NCBI RefSeq assembly: GCF_900996245.1 | Contig: NZ_CAAJGK010000051.1 | Span: 1-64,000 of the forward strand | DNA length: 64,000 nucleotides | Reading direction: 5' to 3' | From: Paraburkholderia sp. BCC1886 | Lineage (GTDB): Bacteria; Pseudomonadota; Gammaproteobacteria; Burkholderiales; Burkholderiaceae | Notes under the pieces: generated by a model | Told to the model about the DNA's origin: nothing | The model's input: the letters and a program-made list of their open reading frames with translations, nothing else | Database searches by the model: none | Program-made: the position numbers and the translations under genes | Shown: positions 42,081 through 49,987 of the stretch, in pieces | Position numbering within the stretch: the stretch's first letter is position 1 | Layout of the letters: each line of letters begins with the position of its first letter

Positions 42081-43919
42081 ATGGAACAACCGGAATATCC
42101 GCCCCAGCCCGCCGCGCCGTCGCGCTACCTCGCCTCGTTGATCGACGCCGCGCTCCAGGCGCATCAGGCCGGCCGGTTCGACGCCGCCGAGCCGCTGTAT
42201 CGCGAAGCCCTCTCGCTCGATCCTCGTCAACCGAAAGCGCTGCATTACTTCGGCGTGCTGCAGCATCAGCGCGGTCATCATGCTATCGCGGCCGGGTTGA
42301 TCGGCGAGGCGCTCGAGATCGATGCAACCGATGCCGTGTGCTGGAGTCACCGCGGTCTGGTCGCCGCGGCGCTCGGTCATCTCGACGAAGCCATTCTTTG
42401 CTACGACCACGCGCTGCAACGCCAGCCCGATTTCGCGGATGCCCGCAATAACCTCGGCGTGGCGCTGCAAGCACGCGGTTCGCTGGAAGCGGCAGTGGCG
42501 CAATACCGGCTCGCTCTTGCGAGCCATCCCACGCTGGCGGATGCGCATCTGAATCTGGGCACGGCGCTCGGCAAGCTCGGTCGATACGACGAGGCGCTGG
42601 TGTGTTACCGCGACGCGCTGACGCTGGATCCGCACTCCGCTCAGGCTCACTTCAACGCCGGCAATGCGTTCAACGCGCTCGGCGATCATGTCGCGGCGCG
42701 CGCCAGTTTCGAGCAGGCGCTGGCGCTGCGACCGGATTACGCCGAGGCGCAGGTGAATCTGGGCAGTCTGATCGGCAAGCTCGGCGACTATGCGGGCGCC
42801 GAGTCGCACTATCGGCGCGCGGTCGCGTTGCAGCCGAATCCGACTCACCTCGTGTGCCTGGGCGGCTCGCTCGGCGCACAAGGACGGCTCGACGAAGAGG
42901 AAGGCTTCTATCGGCGCGCGCTGGCGCTCGACCCGCACTATGCCGATGCGCATCAGAACCTCGCGTGGCTGCTGCTCAAACGCGGCGACTATCGGCATGG
43001 CTGGGCCGAGTTCGCGCAACGCTGGCGCAAGAACGACTACGCGGCGCTCGCTATTCCAGGGGTGCCCGAATGGCGCGGCGAGCCACTCGCAGGGCGCCGT
43101 CTGTTGCTGGTCGGCGAACAGGGTTTCGGCGATCACTTCCAGTTCCTTCGCTTCGCGAGCGTGCTGGCCGCACGCGGTGCGCAGGTCGAGTTGCAGGTGC
43201 GGGAGCCGCTTCTGCCGCTGGTGACCAGGATACCGGGCGTGCATCGCGCGTTCAGTGGTCAGCCCGACGGCCACTACGATTTCTGGGTGCCGATGATGAG
43301 CGTGCCGTCGTGCATCGGCATGGAGTTGTCCACGATTCCAGCCGACCTGCCTTATATGTTTGCCGATGAGGAAAAGGTGAAAAGCTGGCGCAGGAAAACG
43401 GGCGCTTCGCCGAAGGGCGCGCCGCCAGAGGGCGCGCCGCCAGAGGGCGCCCCGCCAGAGAGCCAGCGCAAAGTCGGGCTCGTGTGGGCGGGCAGCCCCA
43501 CCTTCGGCAACGACCGCTACCGGTCTATCGCACTGGCGGATTTGAGCCCACTAAGCGAGCTAAAAAACATCGCGTGGTACGCGCTGCAAAAAGGCCCGGC
43601 TCACGCTCAGTTGGCGCACGCCCCAGCCGCTTTCCGCGAGCATGATTTCACCGAGGCGCTAAACAGTTTCGAAGACACCGCCGCGCTGATCATGAACCTC
43701 GACCTGGTGATCTCCGTGGACACCGGCGTCGCACATCTGGCCGCCGCACTCGGCAAGCCCGTCTGGGTGTTATTGCCGGCGAATTCGGACTGGCGCTGGC
43801 TCGAGCATCGCGACGACTCCCCGTGGTATCCGGGCATGCGACTGTTCAGGCAGAAAGCGCTAGGGCACTGGGGGCCGCTCGCTCACGAGGTGGCCGCGGC
43901 GTTGCAGAACAACGCCTGA
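42081..43919 (+). CDS. TPR protein with C-terminal glycosyltransferase-9-like domain
   Basis: This 612-aa cytosolic protein has about nine tetratricopeptide repeats in residues 15-310 (recurring ALxxxPxxAxAHxNLGxAL pattern). The C-terminal half has heptosyltransferase-like blocks: GRRLLLVGEQGFGDHFQFLRFA, KVGLVWAGSPTFGNDRYRSI, ISVDTGVAHLAAALGKPVWVLLP and WLEHRDDSPWYPGMRLFRQ. Such TPR-GT fusions are thought to modify proteins or surface polysaccharides, but the acceptor is unknown. An unusual inserted linker at 446-460 consists of three exact GAPPE repeats encoded by a 15-bp tandem repeat. The gene is alone, with no polysaccharide locus next to it. Confidence 0.85.
   Translation: MEQPEYPPQPAAPSRYLASLIDAALQAHQAGRFDAAEPLYREALSLDPRQPKALHYFGVLQHQRGHHAIAAGLIGEALEIDATDAVCWSHRGLVAAALGHLDEAILCYDHALQRQPDFADARNNLGVALQARGSLEAAVAQYRLALASHPTLADAHLNLGTALGKLGRYDEALVCYRDALTLDPHSAQAHFNAGNAFNALGDHVAARASFEQALALRPDYAEAQVNLGSLIGKLGDYAGAESHYRRAVALQPNPTHLVCLGGSLGAQGRLDEEEGFYRRALALDPHYADAHQNLAWLLLKRGDYRHGWAEFAQRWRKNDYAALAIPGVPEWRGEPLAGRRLLLVGEQGFGDHFQFLRFASVLAARGAQVELQVREPLLPLVTRIPGVHRAFSGQPDGHYDFWVPMMSVPSCIGMELSTIPADLPYMFADEEKVKSWRRKTGASPKGAPPEGAPPEGAPPESQRKVGLVWAGSPTFGNDRYRSIALADLSPLSELKNIAWYALQKGPAHAQLAHAPAAFREHDFTEALNSFEDTAALIMNLDLVISVDTGVAHLAAALGKPVWVLLPANSDWRWLEHRDDSPWYPGMRLFRQKALGHWGPLAHEVAAALQNNA
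43416..43460 (+). repeat. 15-bp coding tandem repeat (GAPPE x3)
   Basis: Three tandem 15-bp units start GGCGCGCCGCCAGAG, with one base changed in the third. The reading frame is kept, so copy-number change would lengthen or shorten the linker by five residues. Confidence 0.9.
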
Positions 43920-43932
43920 CGCGACACTGTGC

Positions 43933-44196
43933 TTATCGAGACCCGCGCCGTTGCTGCGCGACCATATAGGCGCGCAGCAATTTGTTGATGCGGGTTTGAT
44001 AACCCGCACCCTGCTCCTTGAACCACGCCAGCACGTCGGCGTCGAGCCGCATCGTGACAGCCTGCTTAGGCGGCAAATGCAATTCCGCGTTTGCGAAAAA
44101 GTCCGCACCGAGTTCCGGCACTTCGCTCGTGTCGATATTCGCGTCGTCGACTTTGGCGAGGCGCTTCCAGTCTGTTCCTGTCTTTTTGCTCATCAT
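43933..44196 (-). CDS. brnA: BrnA family antitoxin
   Basis: This antitoxin of about 87 aa neutralises and co-represses with BrnT. The C-terminal ribbon-helix-helix region is clear (KQAVTMRLDADVLAWFKEQGAGYQTRINKLLRAYM), preceded by the acidic toxin-binding part (VPELGADFFANAEL). The start is uncertain. Two adjacent ATGs at 44196 and 44193 follow a GGCGGA ribosome site, while an in-frame TTG at 44232 would overlap the brnT stop. It is the second gene of brnT-brnA, the usual order for this type II module. Confidence 0.88.
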   Translation of the reverse strand: MMSKKTGTDWKRLAKVDDANIDTSEVPELGADFFANAELHLPPKQAVTMRLDADVLAWFKEQGAGYQTRINKLLRAYMVAQQRRGSR

Positions 44197-44228
44197 TTCC
44201 GCCGTGTTCGTTTGACTAACCGTTGACG

Positions 44229-44534
44229 TCAATGCCAGACGCGTTGCTTGTAGCGTTTGACCTCGTGCTTCGTGGCCTGACGAGCGGAGATGATGCGCAC
44301 GACATCTTCCTCACGCTCGACATACACCACCACACCCACCGTAGCCGCCAGGCAACCCAATGCGACCCAACGGTCCTCACCGTAGTCTTCGCGCTGGTCG
44401 AGCGCGATAAGAATGGGGTGATTGAATACGTCGATGGCGTCCTGAAAGTCGATGCCATGTTTGCGGATGTTGATCTGATTCTTGTTTTCATCCCACTCAA
44501 AACGCACACGGCACCTGTATTGACGTTTGTACAT
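44229..44534 (-). CDS. brnT: BrnT family ribonuclease toxin
   Basis: This 101-aa RelE-fold toxin is predicted to cut mRNA. The BrnT signature is complete: FEWDENKNQINIRKHGIDF at about 12-30, DVFNHPI, EDRWVALG and VVVYVEREEDVVRIISARQATKHEVKRY. The Arg, Lys, His and Glu residues used for RNA cleavage are thus present. The ATG at 44534 is followed nine codons later by a GTG (44507) with AGG upstream. A -10-like TATAGT lies only 7-8 bases before the first ATG, so the later GTG could be the true start. The unit is isolated between unrelated genes, as usual for a mobile toxin-antitoxin pair. Confidence 0.92.
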   Translation of the reverse strand: MYKRQYRCRVRFEWDENKNQINIRKHGIDFQDAIDVFNHPILIALDQREDYGEDRWVALGCLAATVGVVVYVEREEDVVRIISARQATKHEVKRYKQRVWH

Positions 44535-44610
44535 ACACTATAACACGCATCGATTCCGCTGTCCGTCAGGAAAGCCAGGCAATACGCGGCGAAAGTGAAC
44601 GTCAGACCAA

Positions 44611-44625
44611 GGGGCTGTTGGCCCC
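44611..44625. repeat. Short GC hairpin near TraB gene end
   Basis: GGGGC and GCCCC enclose TGTTG, 63 bp past the TraB/GumN stop codon. It lacks a T-run, so a terminator role is weakly supported. Confidence 0.35.
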
Positions 44626-44687
44626 GTTCCGGGACTAGCCGAACGGGCTATCGGGCTTCGGACGCCCTCTGTGAGGCGGACAAAAAC

Positions 44688-45875
44688 TCAACCGGCTTCG
44701 ACCACGAACCCATGCTGCCGCAGCAACTGCAGCACGCCTTTGCGTCCGCCGAGATGCAGCGCGCCGATCGCCACGAACACCGGCTTGTTCGGTGCGGCGA
44801 TCAGCAACATGCGGTTGACGAAGCGCCGGTTGCGCTCGTAGACGATCCGGTTGTCGATCGAGTTGGACACGCGTTTGTCGCGCGCGAGCGTTTCGGATTT
44901 GGCGGCCTGCCACGCGGCGATCGCATCGGCATCGCCGACCCGCCAGAGCCGGTGCAACGCGCGCACATCGGCGACATTTTCCGCGGGAGTCTGCACGAGG
45001 TCCTGCGCCAGCATTTCGCGCTGCTGGGCGAGCGTGAGCCCGGTGAAGGCGCGCATCTGTTGCGACAGCGTTTCGAGCCCGACTATCTTGCCGCGTGTCC
45101 TCAGATAAACGTTCTGTAGTTGCGCCTCGGTGCCGTACTCGGTCTGCAAACCTGCGCTCAATGAGTCGTAGGTTTCAACCAGTAAGGAGGCGAGCCACGG
45201 CCGCATTTTCTTGATCTCGTCGCGCGCGGCCGGATTGCCGCGCAGACGGAACGCCAGCTTGCGCCACAGCGCATCGGGCAACAGGCCGGGCAGACAGTCG
45301 CGTCGACAGACCCCGTACTTCGACACGTCGTCCTGCGAGACCAGCAGTTCGTCGGGCGAGAGTTCGAGCGCCAGCGTCGGCGAGGCGGCCAGCGCACCCA
45401 GAATCGGCGCGCGGAAAGGATGGCGCGGCGGATAGTCGGCCGGATCGCCGACATGCAAGGTGCCGAGCAGGTACAGCGTGGTATTGCCGCGTGTCGCGAC
45501 GTAGAACGGCATATGCGCCGGTTGCCGCCGCACCGGCCCGCTGGCCGTCGTGCCGGAGCCCGGCGGCGGCGGATTGAAGCCCGGCAAGCTCGCGCGCGGC
45601 GGCGCCGGCATCGTGGGGACCGGCAACGCCGGGTGTCCTGCCTGAGCCGCGGCATGGGCGGGCGCGCGCTCCGCGTGAGCGATGCCGAGCGACGCCGCGC
45701 CCGGTTCGAACAGGGAACATGCGCCGACGAACGCGGCACTCGTCAGTGCCCGCGCCCGCCAACGCCGCACCGCCACTGCACGGCTCGAACCGTCACGTGA
45801 ACGGTGCGCAGAACGAGGGGCACCACGACGCGCAAAACGGCGCGCAAAAAAGCGCGCCGTCACTCCATCAGGCAT
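44688..45875 (-). CDS. TraB/GumN family protein
   Basis: This protein of about 395 aa has the two GTLH-like motifs of the TraB/GumN (Tiki-like) family: LYLLGTLHVGDPADYP in the first half, and FVAIGALHLGGRKGVLQLLRQHGF at the C-terminus. Eukaryotic Tiki relatives are metalloproteases; the bacterial role is unknown. The N-terminus is odd: about 40 Arg-rich residues precede a hydrophobic stretch (ALTSAAFVGACSLFEPGAASLG) that may be a signal or lipoprotein sequence. A Pro-rich linker follows. ATG 45875 has a strong GAGGAGGTGG site and overlaps the dppF stop; GTG 45863 is an alternative. It may be co-transcribed with the dpp operon. Confidence 0.8.
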   Translation of the reverse strand: MPDGVTARFFARRFARRGAPRSAHRSRDGSSRAVAVRRWRARALTSAAFVGACSLFEPGAASLGIAHAERAPAHAAAQAGHPALPVPTMPAPPRASLPGFNPPPPGSGTTASGPVRRQPAHMPFYVATRGNTTLYLLGTLHVGDPADYPPRHPFRAPILGALAASPTLALELSPDELLVSQDDVSKYGVCRRDCLPGLLPDALWRKLAFRLRGNPAARDEIKKMRPWLASLLVETYDSLSAGLQTEYGTEAQLQNVYLRTRGKIVGLETLSQQMRAFTGLTLAQQREMLAQDLVQTPAENVADVRALHRLWRVGDADAIAAWQAAKSETLARDKRVSNSIDNRIVYERNRRFVNRMLLIAAPNKPVFVAIGALHLGGRKGVLQLLRQHGFVVEAG

Positions 45876-46887
45876 CCACGTCCCCCACCTCCTCGGCACG
45901 ATGACACGACACCTGGCGGCCATCCACTTCACGCAATGCCGGCTCTTCGCTGCGGCAGCGGTCGATCACATACGGACAGCGCTGGTGGAACGTGCAACCC
46001 GACGGCGGATTCAGCGGCGACGGCATTTCGCCCTGCAGCTTGATCTTGATGGTCCGGTCCGCTTCGAAGATGGACGGCGTAGCCGACATCAACGCGCGCG
46101 TGTACGGATGGCGCGGCTTCGAAAAAATCCGCGCCTTGTCGCCGAGTTCCGCGACGCCGCCGAAGTACATCACCATCACGTCGTCGGCGATATGTTCGAC
46201 CACCGACAGATTGTGCGAGATGAACACATAGCTGGTCTTGAACTGCGCCTGCAGGTCCATGAAGAGATTCAGGATCTGCGCCTGAATCGACACGTCGAGC
46301 GCGGACACGGGTTCGTCGGCCACCACGATTTGCGGATCGAGAATCATCGCGCGCGCAATCGCCACGCGTTGCCGCTGACCGCCGGAGAACATATGCGGAT
46401 ACCGCTTCGCATGTTCGGGGCGCAGGCCGACCGTGCGCATCATCTGCGCGATGCGTTCGGCGCGCTCGAAGACGTTCAGCTGGGTGTTGATGGCGAGCGG
46501 TTCGCCGAGCGTCTGCTCGACGGTCTTGCGCGGATTGAGCGACGCAAACGGATTCTGGAACACCATCTGCACGCGCCGCCGCAGCGCGGCGATCTTCGCG
46601 CGATCGGCACCGGCGACGTCCTCGCCGTCGATCAGCAGACGTCCCGCGGTGGGCGCTTCGATCATCGTCAGCTGGCGCGCGAGCGTGGACTTGCCACAGC
46701 CCGATTCGCCCACGACCGCAAGCGTCTTGCCGCGCTCGAGTGCGAACGACACGCCGTTCAACGCTTTCACCGTGCCCTGGCTGAACATGCTGCGTTTGAC
46801 CGCATAGTGCCGCGCGAGCTTGTCGGCGACCAGCACGTGGTCGCCCGCCGGGCCGGACTGGCGCCGCGTTTCGGGTACTGCGTTCAT
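45868..46887 (-). CDS. dppF: Dipeptide/oligopeptide ABC transporter ATP-binding protein (DppF-like)
   Basis: This 339-aa ATPase of the Opp/Dpp group has Walker A GESGCGKST at about residues 59-67, the Q-loop VFQNPFASLNPR, signature FSGGQRQRVAIARA and Walker B IVVADEPVSALD. The C-terminal CTFHQRCPY region with conserved cysteines is typical of peptide importers. The start ATG 46887 overlaps the dppD stop by four bases (ATGA). It pairs with DppD to power uptake of short peptides through the permeases encoded upstream. Confidence 0.94.
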   Translation of the reverse strand: MNAVPETRRQSGPAGDHVLVADKLARHYAVKRSMFSQGTVKALNGVSFALERGKTLAVVGESGCGKSTLARQLTMIEAPTAGRLLIDGEDVAGADRAKIAALRRRVQMVFQNPFASLNPRKTVEQTLGEPLAINTQLNVFERAERIAQMMRTVGLRPEHAKRYPHMFSGGQRQRVAIARAMILDPQIVVADEPVSALDVSIQAQILNLFMDLQAQFKTSYVFISHNLSVVEHIADDVMVMYFGGVAELGDKARIFSKPRHPYTRALMSATPSIFEADRTIKIKLQGEMPSPLNPPSGCTFHQRCPYVIDRCRSEEPALREVDGRQVSCHRAEEVGDVDA

Positions 46888-47888
46888 CGTGCGCCTCCAT
46901 GGGTGTGAACGTTGGCGTCGCCGCTCAGGTTCAGGGGTTTGATGCAGCGTACGCGCGCCACTTCGGCGTGACCTTGCATCGGTACAAGCGCGGGCCGCGC
47001 CTTCGTGCACGCTTCTTCCACGTACTTGCAGCGCGGTGCGAACAGACACCCTTTTGGCCGGTCGTCGCGGCCCGGCACCATGCCGGCGAGCGCCGAAAGC
47101 CGCTCGGCGCCGACATTGTGCTCGGGAATTGCGGCCAGCAACGCCTCCGTGTACGGATGATGAGGCGCGGCGAAAATGTCCGGCACGCGGTTGGTCTCGA
47201 TCACTTCGCCAGCGTACATGACGGCCACGCGCTGCGCGACCTCGGAGACCACCGCCAGATCGTGCGAGATCAGCACGAGCGCCATGCCGCGCTCCTTCTG
47301 CAGCTTGATCAGCAACTCCATGATCTGCGCCTGGATCGTCACGTCGAGCGCGGTGGTAGGTTCGTCGGCAATCAGCAGTTTCGGGTTGCAGGCAATCGCC
47401 ATCGCGATCATCACGCGCTGATTCATGCCGCCCGACATCTGATGCGGAAACGAGCCGATGCGGCTCTTCGCGTCCGGAATGCCGACCTGGTCGAGCAGTT
47501 CCAGTGCGCGCCGGTCGAGCGCCGCGCCGCGCAGGCCTTCGTGCAGCTTCAGCACTTCCTTGATCTGATAGCCGACCGTGTAGCTCGGGTTCAGACTGCT
47601 CAGCGCGTCCTGGAACACCATCGCGATGTCCTTGCCGATAATCTTGCGGCGCGCTTTGGCCGATGCCTTCAGCAGGCTCGTGCCGTTGAACGTGACTTCG
47701 TCGGCGCTCACCTTGCCGGGCGCGTCGATCAGGCCCATCAGCGCCATCATCGTGACGCTCTTGCCGGAGCCCGACTCGCCGACGACGCCGACCACTTCGC
47801 CCGGCGCCACGTCGAGGCTGATACGGTCGACAGCCGGCAGGCCGTTGAAGTTCACGGCCAGATTGCGGATGGTCAATAAAGAACTCAT
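46884..47888 (-). CDS. dppD: Dipeptide ABC transporter ATP-binding protein (DppD-like)
   Basis: This 334-aa ATPase carries Walker A GESGSGKSV, Q-loop VFQDALSSLNP, signature MSGGMNQRVMIAMA (a variant of LSGGQ usual in DppD), Walker B LLIADEPTTALD and the H-loop region VLISHDLAVV. The C-terminal CLFAPRCKYVEEAC is the peptide-transporter Cys motif. It lies between the DppC and DppF genes; its ATG is 2 bp from the dppC stop. Confidence 0.94.
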   Translation of the reverse strand: MSSLLTIRNLAVNFNGLPAVDRISLDVAPGEVVGVVGESGSGKSVTMMALMGLIDAPGKVSADEVTFNGTSLLKASAKARRKIIGKDIAMVFQDALSSLNPSYTVGYQIKEVLKLHEGLRGAALDRRALELLDQVGIPDAKSRIGSFPHQMSGGMNQRVMIAMAIACNPKLLIADEPTTALDVTIQAQIMELLIKLQKERGMALVLISHDLAVVSEVAQRVAVMYAGEVIETNRVPDIFAAPHHPYTEALLAAIPEHNVGAERLSALAGMVPGRDDRPKGCLFAPRCKYVEEACTKARPALVPMQGHAEVARVRCIKPLNLSGDANVHTHGGAR

Positions 47889-47889
47889 A

Positions 47890-48807
47890 TCACGCCATCC
47901 TTTTCAGTTTGGGATCGAGTGCGTCGCGCAGCCCGTCGCCGAGCAGATTGATGGCGAGCACCGAGATCAGGATGGAAAGGCCCGGCATCGTGACGATCCA
48001 CCAGGCGCTGTCGATATAGTCGCGCGCCGATGCGAGCATCGCGCCCCACTCCGCCGACGGCGGCTGCACACCCAGGCCGAGAAAGCCGAGCGCGGCAGCA
48101 TCGAGAATCGCCGACGAAAACCCGAGCGTGGCTTGCACGATCAGCGGCGCGGTGCAGTTCGGCAGCACCTGCGAGAACATGAGCCGCAGCGTGCCCGCAC
48201 CGGCGACGCGCGAGGCCGTCACGTATTCCTTCTGCAACTCGCCCTGCGCCGATGCGCGCGTCAGGCGCACGTAACCCGGCAGCGCGACGATCGCGATGGC
48301 CAGCATCGTGTTGACGAGACCCGGACCGATGATCGCCACCACCGCGACCGCCAGCAGCAGCGAGGGCAACGCGAGCAGCACGTCCATGATGCGCATGATC
48401 GGCGTGTCGGCCCACTTGTCGAAGAACGCGGCGATCAGACCGAGCACGATGCCCGGAATCAGCGCAAGCACCACGGACACGAAGCCGATCCAGAACGACA
48501 GCCGCGCGCCGTACATGAGCCGCGAGAGAATGTCGCGGCCGGCTTCGTCGGTGCCGAGAATGAACTTCCAGTTGCCGCCGTCGAGCCAGGCGGGCGGAAT
48601 TTTCACGAAGTCGCGGTACTGCTCGATCGGGCTGTGCGGCGCGATCAGCGGCGCGAAGATCGCGACGAAAACCAGCAGCAGCACGACGACGCCGGCCGCG
48701 ACCGCACCACGGTTACGCGAGAAATTCGCCCAGAATTCACGGGCCGCGATGGTGCGGCCGCTGGGCGGGGTGACGGCTTGGGGGACTGTATTTTGTATGT
48801 CTGCCAT
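47890..48807 (-). CDS. dppC: Dipeptide ABC transporter permease (DppC-like)
   Basis: This 305-aa inner-membrane permease has a cytoplasmic N-terminal tail, a first helix (AVAAGVVVLLLVFVAIFAPLI), a DPC-type periplasmic loop with LGTDEAGRDILSRLMYGAR, and the EAA ATPase-coupling loop near EYVTASRVAGAGTLRLMFSQVLPN. There are six membrane segments in all, the OppC/DppC arrangement. The start was fixed at MADIQN by comparison with family length. It is 17 bp after dppB. Confidence 0.94.
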   Translation of the reverse strand: MADIQNTVPQAVTPPSGRTIAAREFWANFSRNRGAVAAGVVVLLLVFVAIFAPLIAPHSPIEQYRDFVKIPPAWLDGGNWKFILGTDEAGRDILSRLMYGARLSFWIGFVSVVLALIPGIVLGLIAAFFDKWADTPIMRIMDVLLALPSLLLAVAVVAIIGPGLVNTMLAIAIVALPGYVRLTRASAQGELQKEYVTASRVAGAGTLRLMFSQVLPNCTAPLIVQATLGFSSAILDAAALGFLGLGVQPPSAEWGAMLASARDYIDSAWWIVTMPGLSILISVLAINLLGDGLRDALDPKLKRMA

Positions 48808-48824
48808 ATGCGTCTCTGACCTCC

Positions 48825-49838
48825 TTACCTCGTATGGCGAATGCGCGGATTCAACACGCCGTACAACAGATCGACGACGAGGTTCACGACGATCACCAAC
48901 GTGGCGATCATCAGAATGCCGCCCTGTACGACGGGATAGTCGCGCCGGCTGATCGCGTCGATCAGCCACTTGCCGATGCCGGGCCACGAAAACAGCGTCT
49001 CGGTCAGCACCGCGCCCGCGAGCAGCGTGCCGACCTGCAGGCCGATCACGGTCACCACCGGAATCAGCGCATTGCGCAACGCGTGCACGACGATCACCCG
49101 CGCCGGCGACAGACCCTTCGCGCGCGCGGTGCGAATGTAGTCCTCGCGCAGCACTTCGAGCATCGACGAGCGCGTCATGCGCGCGATCACCGCCAGCGGA
49201 ATCGTGCCGAGCACGATGGCCGGCAGGATCAAGTGACTCAGCGCGGATTTGAACGAGCCTTCGTCGGTGCCGGGCATCAGCGAGTCGATCAGCATGAAGC
49301 CGGTGACGTGCGGAATGTCGTATTCCACCGCGATGCGGCCCGACACCGGCGTCCAGCCCAGGTTGACGGAGAACACCATGATGAGGATCAAGCCCCACCA
49401 GAAGATCGGCATCGAATAGCCCGTCAGCGCCGTGCCCATCACACCGTGATCGACTACCGTGCCGCGCTTCAACGCGGCGAACACGCCCGCGGGCAAGCCG
49501 ACGATCAGCGCGAACAGCATCGCGCAGATGGACAGTTCGATGGTGGCGGGAAAGCGCGCGAGAAACTCGCCCATCACGCTGGTGTTGGTGATGATCGACG
49601 TGCCGAGATTACCGTGCAGCGCGCGTCCGATGTAGTGGATATATTGCATCGGCAGGGACTCGTCGAGTCCGAGGCGGTGCATCGCGGCCGCATGCATGGC
49701 CGGGTCGACGCCGCGCTCGCCCATCATCACTTCGATGGGGTCGCCCGGTATCAGGTGAATCAGTGCGAACGCGAGAATCGTGATGCCGATGAACGTCGGT
49801 ATCACCATGCCGATGCGACGCAAAACGAAGCGGAACAT
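48825..49838 (-). CDS. dppB: Dipeptide ABC transporter permease (DppB-like)
   Basis: This 337-aa inner-membrane permease starts MFRFVLRRIGMVIPTFIGITILAFALIHLIPGDP, the conserved OppB/DppB N-terminus. It has the GNLGTSI loop, six helices and the EAA loop around REDYIRTARAKGLSPARVIVVHALRNA. The ATG at 49838 follows the usual family start. About 150 bp separates it from dppA, so the genes are co-transcribed or use an internal processing site. Confidence 0.94.
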   Translation of the reverse strand: MFRFVLRRIGMVIPTFIGITILAFALIHLIPGDPIEVMMGERGVDPAMHAAAMHRLGLDESLPMQYIHYIGRALHGNLGTSIITNTSVMGEFLARFPATIELSICAMLFALIVGLPAGVFAALKRGTVVDHGVMGTALTGYSMPIFWWGLILIMVFSVNLGWTPVSGRIAVEYDIPHVTGFMLIDSLMPGTDEGSFKSALSHLILPAIVLGTIPLAVIARMTRSSMLEVLREDYIRTARAKGLSPARVIVVHALRNALIPVVTVIGLQVGTLLAGAVLTETLFSWPGIGKWLIDAISRRDYPVVQGGILMIATLVIVVNLVVDLLYGVLNPRIRHTR

Positions 49839-49987
49839 GGTTCGTCCTGTGGTCTTGATGAAGAAAAAACGCAACCGGCGACGAGGGCTCGTGACCCCGG
49901 TCGCCGGACCATTTCGACCAGTTTTCTAACCGTGCGAAAAGCGTACTGCGCAAATTTTACGACTCGCTCGATAGCGGGTGCATCGTC

